This document shows, one piece after another, positions 23,196-32,149 of a stretch of DNA of 64,000 nucleotides (position 1 is the first letter of the stretch; every line of letters begins with the position of its first letter). The DNA is from Streptomyces tailanensis (lineage in GTDB: Bacteria; Actinomycetota; Actinomycetes; Streptomycetales; Streptomycetaceae): the NCBI RefSeq assembly GCF_008386495.1, contig NZ_VTHJ01000018.1, positions 1-64,000 of the forward strand. The letters run 5' to 3'. The notes beneath the pieces were generated by a model, which saw nothing but the letters and a program-made list of their open reading frames with translations, ran no database searches and had not been told where the DNA came from. The position numbers were made by a program, and so were the translations under genes.

Positions 23196-23768
23196 GTGAC
23201 CGTCTCGGGCATCGACCGCCTGCACTCGCAGCTCAGCAGGCTGGAGGACATGTTCCCCGGCTATCTGACGGAGATTGTCGAGGGCAGCATCGTGATGAAC
23301 CCGGTCAGGCCATTCCATGGGAAGACGATCCTGAGGGTGTCGGCGAACCTGGAGGAGCAGCTTCCGCCGGACTGGGCCCTGGTGAGCGATGTGGCGTTCC
23401 CCTTTGACGATGCCAACGAGTTCTGCCCGGACATCGCGGTCATCCCCGCCGAGGCGGAGGCGGAGAACCGTAGCTCGTATCCCGCCGATCTGATCGAGTT
23501 CGTGGCCGAAGTGGTGTCGCCGGAGAGCATCCGCCGCGACTACGAGATCAAGCCTCGCTGGTACGCCTCGCGAGGCATCACCAACTACGTGATCCTGGAT
23601 CCTCTCAAGGGCCACGCCGTCATGATGTGGAATCCCGGCTCCGACGGCTACCAGGGCCGCGACACCATCCCCTACGGCCCTGACCTGACCGTCGACTCTC
23701 CCCTCGGCAAGCTCATGATCGCCACCAGCAGTCTCCCTGTGGACCCGAAGGCGCGCCCTACGCTGTGA
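23196..23768 (+). CDS. Uma2-family (DUF820) PD-(D/E)XK endonuclease-like protein
   Basis: The 190-aa protein has the Uma2 pattern: YLTEIVEGSIVMNPVRPFHG, the acidic catalytic Asp in FCPDIAVIPAE, and FVAEVVSPESIRRDYEIKPR with E-x-x followed by K-x-x-W-Y (KPRWYASRGITNYVILDP). The family has a restriction-endonuclease fold, is highly expanded in Streptomyces, and its role is unclear. I use the GTG at 23196 with GGGAGG upstream. It interrupts the menaquinone genes and overlaps the convergent rhomboid gene by 11 nt. Confidence 0.85.
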   Translation: MTVSGIDRLHSQLSRLEDMFPGYLTEIVEGSIVMNPVRPFHGKTILRVSANLEEQLPPDWALVSDVAFPFDDANEFCPDIAVIPAEAEAENRSSYPADLIEFVAEVVSPESIRRDYEIKPRWYASRGITNYVILDPLKGHAVMMWNPGSDGYQGRDTIPYGPDLTVDSPLGKLMIATSSLPVDPKARPTL

Positions 23769-24408
23769 GCGCCCTGCGGGGCTCACGGCGGCGGAACAAG
23801 AACGCCGCCACGACGCCCGTGACCAGCCCGATCAGGTGCCCCTGCCAGCTGATGCCGGTCTGGGTGGGGGCGATGCCCGCGAGGATGGAGCCGCCCCAGA
23901 TACCGGCGATGACGACACCCACGGCCACCCCCAGCAGACGGCGCTCGACGAAGCCGCTGACGAGGAGGAAGCCGAAGAGACCGAAGACGACGCCCGAGGC
24001 GCCGGCGGTGTTGCTGTTGTCAGGGGATATGAGCCAGACCCCCAGCCCATCGGCGACGATGATCAGTGCACAGACGGCGGCAAAGCGCCGCAGCCCGCCA
24101 AGGGCGGAGAGAAAGCCCAGCACCAGCAACGGCACACTGTTCGCCGCGACATGACCGAAGCCGAAGTGGATGAAGGCGGAAGGGACCACGTCCACCAGCT
24201 CGCGCACCGCACGCGGCATGACCCCGAAGTCGTCCAGCGCATGCCCGCTCGCCACATCGATCAACTCGAGCAGCCACAGCAGCGCCACCCAGCCCACCAT
24301 CACCTTGGCGGCGGCCTTCGCCCGCTCCCCGCGCGACCATGCCCGCTCCGTGCTCAGCACACCACGCACGCCACGTACTCTGCGAACCCCGCCCGATCCA
24401 TCCGCCAT
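23758..24408 (-). CDS. Rhomboid-family intramembrane serine protease
   Basis: The 216-aa protein has the rhomboid active site: Ser139 in GASGVVFG, His191 in WQGHLIGLVTG and Asn90 in HVAANSVPLL, in a bundle of about six membrane helices. It cleaves membrane-spanning substrates inside the bilayer; targets are unknown. It is divergent from mqnM with about 100 bp between starts. Confidence 0.88.
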   Translation of the reverse strand: MADGSGGVRRVRGVRGVLSTERAWSRGERAKAAAKVMVGWVALLWLLELIDVASGHALDDFGVMPRAVRELVDVVPSAFIHFGFGHVAANSVPLLVLGFLSALGGLRRFAAVCALIIVADGLGVWLISPDNSNTAGASGVVFGLFGFLLVSGFVERRLLGVAVGVVIAGIWGGSILAGIAPTQTGISWQGHLIGLVTGVVAAFLFRRREPRRALTA

Positions 24409-24512
24409 GACAACCCCCGACTCGACTCGGAACTCGACCCGCGTCCCTTCAGGAAAACGACCGTGCCCCCTTGACCGGTTCCCGCCCCACGCCGCCGGAT
24501 AGGCTCGGTCTC

Positions 24513-25205
24513 GTGAACCCAGTCAAGCCAGGAGAGACGCCGCGTACGCCTTGGATCGTAGGGGTGTCCGGCGCATCCGGCACCCCATACGCCGCGGCAG
24601 TGCTCCGCGCGCTCCTCGCCGCCGGCGAGAGCGTCGACCTCGTGGTGTCCCGGGCCTCACGGCTGACCCTGCTGGACGAGACGGGCATCTCGTTCCGGGA
24701 CGCGCACTGGCAGGACGACCTGCGGGAATGGCTGTGCCGGGGGGCCGACGGGAAGCCGGACACGTTCGCCGTGGACATCGAGGGCGACCGCGTACGGCAC
24801 TGGAGCGCCGGCGACCTGGCCGCCGGACCGTCCTCGGGCTCGTACCCCGTCAAGGGGATGCTGATCGTCCCCGCCTCGACGGCGTGCGTCGCGGGCGTCG
24901 CGCTGGGCCTCAGCAAGGACCTGCTCCAGCGGGCGGCGAGCGTGACCCTCAAGGAGCGGCGGCGCCTGGTCGTCGCCGTACGCGAGACCCCGTTGAACGG
25001 GCAGACGCTGCGGCACCTGGTGACCCTGGACGACGCTGGCGCGACCGTACTGCCCGCCTCCCCGGCCTTCTACGCGGGGGCCACGCACATCCAGGACCTG
25101 GTGGACTTCGTCGCCGGACGGGTGCTGGACGCGGCGGGCGTCGAGCACACCCTGTACCGGCGCTGGGAGGGCGACGTCGGCGGGGCGCGCTCGCCCCGTA
25201 CCTGA
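24513..25205 (+). CDS. mqnM: UbiX-like flavin prenyltransferase MqnM
   Basis: The 230-aa protein is a UbiX/Pad1-type flavoprotein: IVGVSGASGTPYAAAVLRAL at the N-terminus, MLIVPASTACVAGVALGLSK, and RRLVVAVRETPLNGQTLRHL followed by PASPAFYAG. UbiX makes prenylated FMN, the cofactor of UbiD enzymes, so it would serve MqnL. The GTG at 24513 lies seven bases after a TAGGCT -10 hexamer, which indicates a leaderless mRNA. An Lrp regulator gene follows after 87 nt. Confidence 0.9.
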   Translation: MNPVKPGETPRTPWIVGVSGASGTPYAAAVLRALLAAGESVDLVVSRASRLTLLDETGISFRDAHWQDDLREWLCRGADGKPDTFAVDIEGDRVRHWSAGDLAAGPSSGSYPVKGMLIVPASTACVAGVALGLSKDLLQRAASVTLKERRRLVVAVRETPLNGQTLRHLVTLDDAGATVLPASPAFYAGATHIQDLVDFVAGRVLDAAGVEHTLYRRWEGDVGGARSPRT

Positions 25206-25292
25206 CTCTCACCGGCACCGCTCACCCGTCGCACCACTCTCATCTCACGCACCACCCACAACGACACTCTTCAGCGGAAGGCAACCGATCGC

Positions 25293-25748
25293 ATGGACGC
25301 GGTGGACAGGCAGCTCATCCAGGCCCTGAGGGAGAACGGCCGGGCCTCCTACGCGGAGCTGGGACGCCTCGTCGGTCTGTCGGGACCCAGCGTCACCGAC
25401 CGCATCAACCGGCTGGAGGCGGCCGGGGTCATCACCGGCTATCGCGCCACCGTCGACGCGGCCTCCCTCGGCCTCGGCGTGACCGCGCTCGTCGGTGTCT
25501 CGCTCTCCGACGCCGTCGACCACGAGGACGTGGCGAACCGGCTGCGGGACCTGGGCGAGATCGAGGACTGCTGGTTCATCGCGGGCGACGACTCGTACAT
25601 GCTCAAGGTGCGCGCCCCCGACGTGGACGGCCTGGAGAAGACCATCCGCCGGCTCTCGGGAACGAAGGGCGTCTCCCGGACCCGTACGACCATCGTGCTC
25701 TCCACGAAGTGGGAGAACCGGGTGGGTGAGCTGCCGGAGGAGCACTAG
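25293..25748 (+). CDS. Lrp/AsnC-family transcriptional regulator
   Basis: The 151-aa protein has the Lrp helix-turn-helix (AVDRQLIQALRENGRASYAE, LGRLVGLSGPSVTDRINRLE) and the RAM ligand-binding domain (LGVTALVGVSLSDAVDHEDV, DCWFIAGDDSYMLKVRAPDV). It sits between mqnM and mqnE, and the same arrangement occurs, from memory, in S. coelicolor, so it may regulate menaquinone synthesis. Amino acids are the usual ligands. Confidence 0.88.
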   Translation: MDAVDRQLIQALRENGRASYAELGRLVGLSGPSVTDRINRLEAAGVITGYRATVDAASLGLGVTALVGVSLSDAVDHEDVANRLRDLGEIEDCWFIAGDDSYMLKVRAPDVDGLEKTIRRLSGTKGVSRTRTTIVLSTKWENRVGELPEEH

Positions 25749-25783
25749 GGGGTTGGCGTACGGTGGGGAAGGTTTTCTGAGGC

Positions 25784-25805
25784 GGTTGATCGGTGGTTGA
25801 TCAGT
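25784..25805 (+). repeat. Tandem 11-nt repeat just upstream of mqnE
   Basis: GGTTGATCGGT (25784-25794) and GGTTGATCAGT (25795-25805) are adjacent direct repeats, one helical turn each, ending 14 nt before the mqnE ATG. They may be a regulator site, possibly for the neighbouring Lrp protein, or may act in the mRNA leader. Confidence 0.4.
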
Positions 25806-25818
25806 GAAAGGTGTCGGC

Positions 25819-26982
25819 ATGGACGTCGGGCTCAAGCGCGAGCTGGAGGAGAAGGTCCGCTCCGGTGAGCGGCTGACCCGCGAGGACGGCATCGCGCTGT
25901 ACGAGTCGGACGACCTGGCCTGGCTGGGCGGGCTCGCGCACGAGGTGCGGACGCGGAAGAACGGCGATGTCGTCCACTTCAACGTCAACCGTCACCTCAA
26001 CATGACCAACGTGTGCACGGCCTCCTGCGCGTACTGCTCCTTCCAGCGCAAGCCGGGGGAGAAGGACGCGTACACGATGCGGATCGAGGAGGCCGTCAAG
26101 CTCGCCAAGGCGATGGAGTCGGAGAACCTCACCGAGCTGCACATCGTCAACGGCCTGCACCCCAACCTGCCTTGGCGCTACTATCCGCGCTCGCTGAGGG
26201 AGCTGAAGGCGGCCCTTCCGAATGTGTCGCTGAAGGCGTTCACGGCGACGGAGATCCACCACTTCGAGACGATCAGCGGTCTGTCGGCGTCCGAGATCCT
26301 GGACGAACTGATCGACGCCGGCCTGGAGTCGCTGACGGGTGGCGGGGCGGAGATCTTCGACTGGGAGGTCCGGCAGCACATCGTCGACCACCGCACCCAC
26401 TGGGAGGACTGGTCGCGGATCCACCGCCTGGCGCACGAGAAGGGTCTGAAGACCCCGTGCACCATGCTGTACGGCCATATCGAGGAGCCCCGCCACCGCG
26501 TCGACCACGTCCTGCGCCTGCGTGAACTCCAGGACGAGACCGGCGGTTTCCAGGTCTTCATTCCCCTGCGCTACCAGCACGACTTCGTCGACATGAAGGA
26601 CGGCAAGGTACGCAACCGTCTTCAGGCCCGCACGCAGATGGCGACGGGCGCGGAGGCGTTGAAGACCTTCGCGGTCTCTCGGCTGTTGTTCGACAACGTC
26701 CCGCACGTCAAGGTCTTCTGGGTCATGCACGGTGTCCAGACCGCGCAGCTGGCCCTTCAGCATGGTGCGGACGACATGGACGGCTCGGTGGTCGAGTACA
26801 AGATCACCCACGACGCCGACAACTACGGCACGCCGAACAAGTTGACCCGCGAGGACCTCCTGGACCTCATCCGAGACGCGGGCTTCCGCCCGGTCGAACG
26901 GAACACCCGCTACGAGATCATCCGCGAGTACGAGGGGCCCGACCCGGAGCGTCGCGAGTCCCCTCAGCCGATGCGAGTCTGA
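25819..26982 (+). CDS. mqnE: Aminofutalosine synthase MqnE (radical SAM)
   Basis: The 387-aa radical-SAM enzyme joins the 5'-deoxyadenosyl group to 3-[(1-carboxyvinyl)oxy]benzoate to form 6-amino-6-deoxyfutalosine. The cluster motif is C66-x3-C70-x2-C73 (NVCTASCAYCSFQ), and MTNVC, TATEIHHFE, GGGAEIFDWEVRQHI and YKITHDADNYGTPNKLTRED match MqnE. I use the ATG at 25819 with AAGGTG upstream. The substrate would come from MqnA, encoded about 26 kb away in this window. Confidence 0.93.
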   Translation: MDVGLKRELEEKVRSGERLTREDGIALYESDDLAWLGGLAHEVRTRKNGDVVHFNVNRHLNMTNVCTASCAYCSFQRKPGEKDAYTMRIEEAVKLAKAMESENLTELHIVNGLHPNLPWRYYPRSLRELKAALPNVSLKAFTATEIHHFETISGLSASEILDELIDAGLESLTGGGAEIFDWEVRQHIVDHRTHWEDWSRIHRLAHEKGLKTPCTMLYGHIEEPRHRVDHVLRLRELQDETGGFQVFIPLRYQHDFVDMKDGKVRNRLQARTQMATGAEALKTFAVSRLLFDNVPHVKVFWVMHGVQTAQLALQHGADDMDGSVVEYKITHDADNYGTPNKLTREDLLDLIRDAGFRPVERNTRYEIIREYEGPDPERRESPQPMRV

Positions 26983-27034
26983 CCCGGCGAGAATCTGGTT
27001 GAACGGACTCAGGCGTAATAGCTAACCTCCCGAC

Positions 27035-27559
27035 ATGCCCCTTACCTTCCAGCTTGACCCACCCCTCACTCCCGCCCTCCGCGACGGCATCCTCACCCTC
27101 TGGACAGACGTCTCGAACGCCGGCGGAGCCGTCGGCTTCGTACCCCCGGTGACGCCGGAGGCGATACGCCCGGCCCTGATCCAGCACATGGCCGGCATGG
27201 CGGAAGGCAGGCAGCGCCTGCTCGCCGGCTTCGACGAAACCGGCACTCCCGCAGCCACCGCGTTCTTCACCTTCAACACCCACCACCTGATGACGCACTG
27301 GGTATGGCTGTACACGGTCATGGTCCACCCCGCCCACCAGGGCAAGGGCTTCGGCCGCGACCTCATGACGGCCGCGGAGGAAGCCGCCCGCCACTTCGAC
27401 GGCATCGACGCCATCCGCCTCACCTGCCGCGGCGGCCTCGGCCTGGAACACTTCTACTCCTCCTGCGGCTACAAGGAGGTCGGCCGCGTCCCCGGCGCGA
27501 TACGCGTCGCCCCGGACGACCACCGCGACGACATCACCATGCTGCTGCCCCTGACCTGA
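27035..27559 (+). CDS. GNAT-family N-acetyltransferase
   Basis: The 174-aa protein has the GNAT acetyl-CoA signature VMVHPAHQGKGFGRDLMTAA and the later LEHFYSSCGYKEVGRVPG. The substrate is unknown. A TAACCT hexamer ends six bases before the ATG, so the mRNA is probably leaderless. Confidence 0.85.
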   Translation: MPLTFQLDPPLTPALRDGILTLWTDVSNAGGAVGFVPPVTPEAIRPALIQHMAGMAEGRQRLLAGFDETGTPAATAFFTFNTHHLMTHWVWLYTVMVHPAHQGKGFGRDLMTAAEEAARHFDGIDAIRLTCRGGLGLEHFYSSCGYKEVGRVPGAIRVAPDDHRDDITMLLPLT

Positions 27560-27676
27560 GACCTCTCCCGGCGCCCGCACCCCCGCACCCCCGCACCCCC
27601 GTGCAAGATCGCACGCCGACCGTGTTTCACTGGATGACGCAGGGATGCCCAAACGGAGACGGAAGAGTGGATTGAG

Positions 27677-28009
27677 ATGCTCCGCTACACACTGATGCGC
27701 CTCGGAATCTTCGTGGGCTGCTTCGTGGTCGTCTGGGCCCTCGTCTACTCCGGTGTCGCCCCGCGCGGCCTCGGCTCCTCCAACGGCATGTGGGTGATCT
27801 TCCTCGCCCTGGTCGTCTCCGCGCCGATCAGCTTCGTCGTCCTCCGCAAGGAGCGTGACCGGGCCTCCGCCCAGATCGCCCCCCACCTCGACCAGCGCAT
27901 CAACCGCGTCAAGTCCAACCTCGCCGCCAACAGCAGCGTGGAGGACGAGGCCGACGACGAGGCGAGGAAGCAGAGCGAGACGGCATCGGGCCAGGCACAG
28001 GCCTCGTAA
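27677..28009 (+). CDS. DUF4229 membrane protein
   Basis: The 110-aa protein has two membrane helices (LGIFVGCFVVVWALVYSGVA and WVIFLALVVSAPISFVVLRK) followed by an acidic/polar cytosolic tail, matching DUF4229, a small actinobacterial family without known function. In several actinobacteria it lies near menaquinone genes, as here. Confidence 0.8.
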   Translation: MLRYTLMRLGIFVGCFVVVWALVYSGVAPRGLGSSNGMWVIFLALVVSAPISFVVLRKERDRASAQIAPHLDQRINRVKSNLAANSSVEDEADDEARKQSETASGQAQAS

Positions 28010-28048
28010 CGGGATCTTTCCCGGCAGGGGAACCGTACGCTTGCCCGC

Positions 28049-28717
28049 ATGGGTGCTGTGAAGAGCAAACGGATGCCCCGTGCGGTGCGGGAACAGCAGA
28101 TGCTGGACGCGGCCGTGCGGACCTTCGGGCAGCGCGGGTACCGGGCCGCGTCGATGGACGAGATCGCCGAACTGGCGGGCGTGTCCAAGCCGTTGGTGTA
28201 TCTGTACCTGAACTCCAAGGAAGACCTCTTCACGGCCTGCATCCGCCGTGAGGCCAAGGCGCTCACCACCGCCGTACGCGCGGGCGTGGACCCCGAGCTG
28301 CCCGCCGACCGCCAACTCTGGGAGGGGCTGCGGGCGTTCTTCACGCACACCGCGCAGAACCCGGACGCCTGGGCCGTACTGCACCTCCAGGCCCGTACGC
28401 ACGGCGAACCGTTCGCCGCCGAGGTGGCGGCGATGCGCGAGGAGATGGTCGCGTTCGTGACCGGGCTCATCCTGGTCGCCGCGCGCGACGCCCGCCGCGA
28501 CCCGTCCCTCCCGGAGCGCGAGGTGGCCGGTCTCGCCGAGGCCCTGGTCGGCGCCGCCGAAGCGCTCGCCGCCTGGGCCAACGCCACCCCCGGCATCACC
28601 GCCAGACAGGCCGCCGCCACGCTGATGAACTTCGCCTGGTCCGGCCTGGGCGACCTGATGGAGGGCCGGCCCTGGGCTCCGCCGACCGAGGCCCAAGTGG
28701 CGGACGGGGCTGGATAG
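28049..28717 (+). CDS. TetR-family transcriptional regulator
   Basis: The 222-aa protein has a TetR helix-turn-helix (QQMLDAAVRTFGQRGYRAAS, MDEIAELAGVSKPLVYLYLN) and a mainly helical ligand domain. A TACGCT hexamer ends seven bases before the ATG (leaderless). It may control the nearby MaoC-like and acyl-CoA ligase genes, whose divergent promoter carries palindromes; that is inference. Confidence 0.88.
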   Translation: MGAVKSKRMPRAVREQQMLDAAVRTFGQRGYRAASMDEIAELAGVSKPLVYLYLNSKEDLFTACIRREAKALTTAVRAGVDPELPADRQLWEGLRAFFTHTAQNPDAWAVLHLQARTHGEPFAAEVAAMREEMVAFVTGLILVAARDARRDPSLPEREVAGLAEALVGAAEALAAWANATPGITARQAAATLMNFAWSGLGDLMEGRPWAPPTEAQVADGAG

Positions 28718-28739
28718 TTCGACGCGAGAGAGCTCGGGT

Positions 28740-28915
28740 GGGTGGGGTTGTGGGGCGGGTGCGGGTGAGTAGGGGTCGTTCGCGCAGATCCCCGCGCCCC
28801 TGAAAGACACGGCCCCGCGGGCCGAAAAGCACGGGGCGCAGCCCCTGCTTTCCAGGGGCGCGGGACTGTGTCGATTTGCGGCTCCGCCGCGTGGGCGCGA
28901 CCAGCCCCCACCACC
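28740..28915. repeat. Streptomyces-type intergenic repeat element
   Basis: This 175-nt stretch between convergent genes has GTTCGCGCAGATCCCCGCGC, AAAAGCACGGGGCGCAGCCC, CAGGGGCGCGGGACTGTGTC and GCGGCTCCGCCGCGTGGGCG. I recognise it as a family repeated many times between genes in Streptomyces chromosomes. It can fold: CCCGCGCCCCTG pairs with CAGGGGCGCGGG (about 28783-28794 and 28853-28864), with a smaller hairpin at GCGGCTCCGCCGC. It probably terminates transcription from both sides. Confidence 0.7.
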
Positions 28916-28958
28916 CGCACTCGCCCCACTACCGACCGGATCGAGCTCGTACGCGCAC

Positions 28959-29894
28959 TCAGGCAATGAGCGGGTACACACTGCCCCTCACATGCACCCG
29001 TTCCCCACTGCCGCGGAGTTCGAAGTCGCCGCCCGCCCGGCCGTCCGCCGCGTACGTCACCGTGCTCGGGAGCGTCACCGGCGCCCTGAACTCGGCGCGG
29101 ACGAGGGCCGCCGGAGGCGTACCGTGCTCGGCGAGGCAGCGCGCCACCGTCCACATGCCGTGCGCGATGGCCCGGGGGAAGCCGAAGAGGCGGGCGCCGA
29201 GCGGATGCAGATGGATCGGGTTACGGTCCCCCGACACCGCGCCGTACCGCCGCCCGACATCCCCACCCAACCGCCACTCGGCAACAGCCGGAAATGACGC
29301 GCCCTCGACCCCGCGAGGACGCCCACCCCCACCAACGCGCTCCTCCCGCGGTCCCCCGCCCGTCCGCCCCTCATGCCGCGCGAGATACGTACTCCGCGAC
29401 TCCCACACGACCTCGCCCCCGTCGCCCCCATCACCCCCGTCCCGGACCTCGGTCACCACCGTGGCCTCCGTGCCACGGCGATGGGGGGCCAACTCATCGA
29501 CGTACACGGTGAGTTCGTACTCCCCGGTGGCGGGCAGCTCTCGGCGCCGGGTGATCTCGATCGAGGTGTGGACGAGTCCGAGCAGGGGGAGCGGGAAGTC
29601 GCGGTCGGCCATCAGACGCATGGCGAGCGGGAAGCCGAGAACGTGGGGGTAGGTGAGCGGGACGGCGTCGTCGCCGGTGGGGAAGCCGCAGACGCGCTCG
29701 TACGCGGCGAGCCGGGCGAGGTCGATCCGCACGCCGGGGAGGACGAGCCGGGTGCTCGTGCCGGGCGTGCGCAGGGGGCCGGTGATGCGGGGGAGCTTGC
29801 GGCTCTTGCGCGGGGAGAGGAGGGCGCCCTTGGCGAGGAGAGGGCTGAGAGCGGGCGACCCGGTGAGAGTGAGGGTGGGGGTAAGGCTGTTCAT
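28959..29894 (-). CDS. MaoC-like double hot-dog acyl hydratase
   Basis: The 311-aa protein has two hot-dog halves. The second carries the hydratase signature YGAVSGDRNPIHLHPLGARL followed by FGFPRAIAHGMW, with the catalytic Asp/His (D-x-N-P-I-H). The first half lacks it, as in eukaryotic-type hydratase 2 and mycobacterial HtdXY. It probably hydrates enoyl-thioesters in fatty acid or polyketide metabolism. It is divergent from the acyl-CoA ligase gene. Confidence 0.82.
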   Translation of the reverse strand: MNSLTPTLTLTGSPALSPLLAKGALLSPRKSRKLPRITGPLRTPGTSTRLVLPGVRIDLARLAAYERVCGFPTGDDAVPLTYPHVLGFPLAMRLMADRDFPLPLLGLVHTSIEITRRRELPATGEYELTVYVDELAPHRRGTEATVVTEVRDGGDGGDGGEVVWESRSTYLARHEGRTGGGPREERVGGGGRPRGVEGASFPAVAEWRLGGDVGRRYGAVSGDRNPIHLHPLGARLFGFPRAIAHGMWTVARCLAEHGTPPAALVRAEFRAPVTLPSTVTYAADGRAGGDFELRGSGERVHVRGSVYPLIA

Positions 29895-29954
29895 CGGACG
29901 GTTTCCCCCTCCTCGTGCCCGGCTCCGCCTGCTTGCTCCAGCTACTTACTCCAC

Positions 29955-30025
29955 GGTCAGGTTACCCGAGGTAAGTGATAGTGGCAGGAAGGGGAGTTGA
30001 GCGACCCTCAGGTAACTTGACACCC
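29955..30025. promoter_or_regulatory. Divergent promoter with palindromic AGGTTACC/GGTAA boxes
   Basis: TTACC-CGA-GGTAA (29962-29974) is an inverted repeat, and a related TCAGGTAACTTGAC lies at about 30009-30022. The shared TCAGGT(T)A core in two places suggests a regulator, perhaps the TetR protein encoded 1.2 kb away. The rest of the 268-bp intergenic region shows no other clear motif to me. Confidence 0.45.
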
Positions 30026-30162
30026 CCTTGACCTGCACGGACGTGGTCACCGACACTGCACATCCCCGGCCCGTTACCACCTCCGGACCATCCCCGCACT
30101 CACACAAACCTCACACAACCACCCCGTACGATCCGGGCACACCGAACGCCCAGGAGCCGCCC

Positions 30163-32070
30163 GTGTCCAGCCTCGACCGCACCCAACCCGCCCTGGTGGA
30201 ACCCGAGTTGAAGCTACTGGACGGCGCCGTACGAGAGGCGTACGTGCCCCCGCTGGCCGCGCCCGTCGCGTACGGCTCACTCGCGGACATCCCGTTCGAC
30301 AACGCGGACCGCGCCCCCGAGTCGGTGGTCCTCAGCCGCAAGGACCGCCCCGGTGAGGAGGACATCCGGTGGAGGGACGTGACGGCGGCCGAGTTCGCGG
30401 CCGAGGTGCTCGCGGTGGCCAAGGGCCTGATCGCAGAGGGCCTGATGCCGGGCGACCGTATCGCCATCATGGCCCGGACGACGTACGAGTGGACGCTGCT
30501 GGACTTCGCGGCCTGGGCGGCCGGCCTGGTGACCGTCCCCGTCTACCCGACCTCCTCCGTCTTCCAGACCCGCTGGATCCTCCAGGACTCGGGCGCCGTG
30601 GCCCTCGCCGTGGAGTCGACCTCCCAGGCAGCCGCCCTCGGCCCCGAACGCGACCGCATCCCCGACCTCCGTCACATGTGGGTCTTCGAGAAGGGCCACA
30701 CGGAACGCCTCGCCGAGCTGGGCCGCCATGTGTCGGACCAGGAAGTTTCCGTGCGGCGTGGGGTGTTGGGGCCCGACACCCTGGCGACCCTGATCTACAC
30801 CTCGGGCACGACCGGCCGCCCCAAGGGCTGCGCCCTCACCCACGGCAACTTCTTCGCCGAGATCGACAACGCGATCGACCTCCTGTACCCGATCTTCCGC
30901 GCGAAGACGGACGAGGAGGCATCCACGCTCCTCTTCCTTCCCCTCGCCCACGTCTTCGGCCGCATGGTGGCGATCGCGTGCATGCGGGCGCGGATACGCG
31001 TGGGCCACTCACCGAGCTTCCGCACGGAGGACCTTCTCGCCGACCTGAAGTCCTTCCGTCCGACGTTCCTACTCCTCATCCCGTACGTCCTGGAGAAGGT
31101 CTTCAACAGTGCCCGCGCCTCCGCCGAACGCATGGGCCGCGCCTCGTCCTTCGACCGCGCCGCCGCCGTCGCCCGCCGCTACGGCGAGGCCCTGGAGTCG
31201 CAACAACACGGCACGGGCCCGGGCCCGACCACCTTCCTCAAGGCCGCCCGCGGCTTCTACGACCCCCTGGTCTACCGCCGCATCCGCAACGCCCTCGGCG
31301 GCCGGGTCCGCTACGTCATCTGCGGCGGCTCCCCCCTCGGCCGCCGCCTCGCCGCCTTCTACGCGGGCGCCGGCATCGAGGTCTTCGAGGGCTACGGCCT
31401 CACGGAGACGACAGCGGCCGTGACGGTCACCCCACCGACCCGCCCCCGCCTGGGCACGGTGGGCCGGCCGCTCCCCGGCACCCGGGTCCGCATCGCGGCG
31501 GACGGCGAAGTCCTCCTTCACGGCGGCCAGATCTTCCGCGGCTACTGGGACCCCCAGGCCGGCGGCGTCGTCCCGGCGGGCCCCGACGGCTGGTTCGCCA
31601 CCGGCGACATAGGCGAACTCGACGACGAGGGCTACCTCACGATCACCGGCCGCAAGAAGGAGATCCTCGTCACCGACAGCGGCAAGAACGTGGCCCCGGC
31701 CCCCCTGGAGAACTGGCTCCGCTCCCACCCCCTCATAGCCCAGGCCATGGTCATCGGCGACCGCCGCCCCTACGTGACGGCCCTGCTGACCCTGGACCCC
31801 GAGGGCATCACCCACTGGCGCCAGATGAACGCCAAACACGCCGTCCCCCCGGAACTCCTCGCCGACGACGCCGAGTTGCACGCCGTCCTCCAACGCGCGG
31901 TGGACGAGGCCAACCGCCTGGTCTCCCGCCCGGAATCCATCCGCAAGTTCACGATCATCCCCGGCGGCTTCACGGAGGAGGAGGGCCACCTGACCCCGTC
32001 GATGAAGCTACGGCGGGAGGTGGTGGAGGAGGCGTTCGCGGCGGAGATCGAGGAGCTATACAAGAAATAG
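30163..32070 (+). CDS. Long-chain fatty acid-CoA ligase (AMP-binding)
   Basis: The 635-aa adenylate-forming enzyme has LIYTSGTTGRPKGCALTHGN (P-loop-like motif), EGYGLTETTAAVTV, GWFATGDIGELDDEGYLTIT and ITGRKKEILVTDSGKNVAP. It activates fatty acids with ATP and CoA. GTG start at 30163 has AGGAG upstream. From memory, an equivalent long-chain ligase lies near the cold-shock and mqnA genes in S. coelicolor, so this is core chromosome. Confidence 0.9.
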   Translation: MSSLDRTQPALVEPELKLLDGAVREAYVPPLAAPVAYGSLADIPFDNADRAPESVVLSRKDRPGEEDIRWRDVTAAEFAAEVLAVAKGLIAEGLMPGDRIAIMARTTYEWTLLDFAAWAAGLVTVPVYPTSSVFQTRWILQDSGAVALAVESTSQAAALGPERDRIPDLRHMWVFEKGHTERLAELGRHVSDQEVSVRRGVLGPDTLATLIYTSGTTGRPKGCALTHGNFFAEIDNAIDLLYPIFRAKTDEEASTLLFLPLAHVFGRMVAIACMRARIRVGHSPSFRTEDLLADLKSFRPTFLLLIPYVLEKVFNSARASAERMGRASSFDRAAAVARRYGEALESQQHGTGPGPTTFLKAARGFYDPLVYRRIRNALGGRVRYVICGGSPLGRRLAAFYAGAGIEVFEGYGLTETTAAVTVTPPTRPRLGTVGRPLPGTRVRIAADGEVLLHGGQIFRGYWDPQAGGVVPAGPDGWFATGDIGELDDEGYLTITGRKKEILVTDSGKNVAPAPLENWLRSHPLIAQAMVIGDRRPYVTALLTLDPEGITHWRQMNAKHAVPPELLADDAELHAVLQRAVDEANRLVSRPESIRKFTIIPGGFTEEEGHLTPSMKLRREVVEEAFAAEIEELYKK

Positions 32071-32149
32071 AGGCCGCTGAGCGCCTGAGCCTGAACCTCA
32101 GGGGACGGCGGCGCAGGTCGCCCGAACCGGCACCGGATACCGTCCCCTC

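Noticed and set aside
26918..28981. 687-codon minus-strand frame covering GNAT, DUF4229 and TetR genes
   Set aside because: It crosses three well-supported genes and their gaps, with no domain signal of its own.
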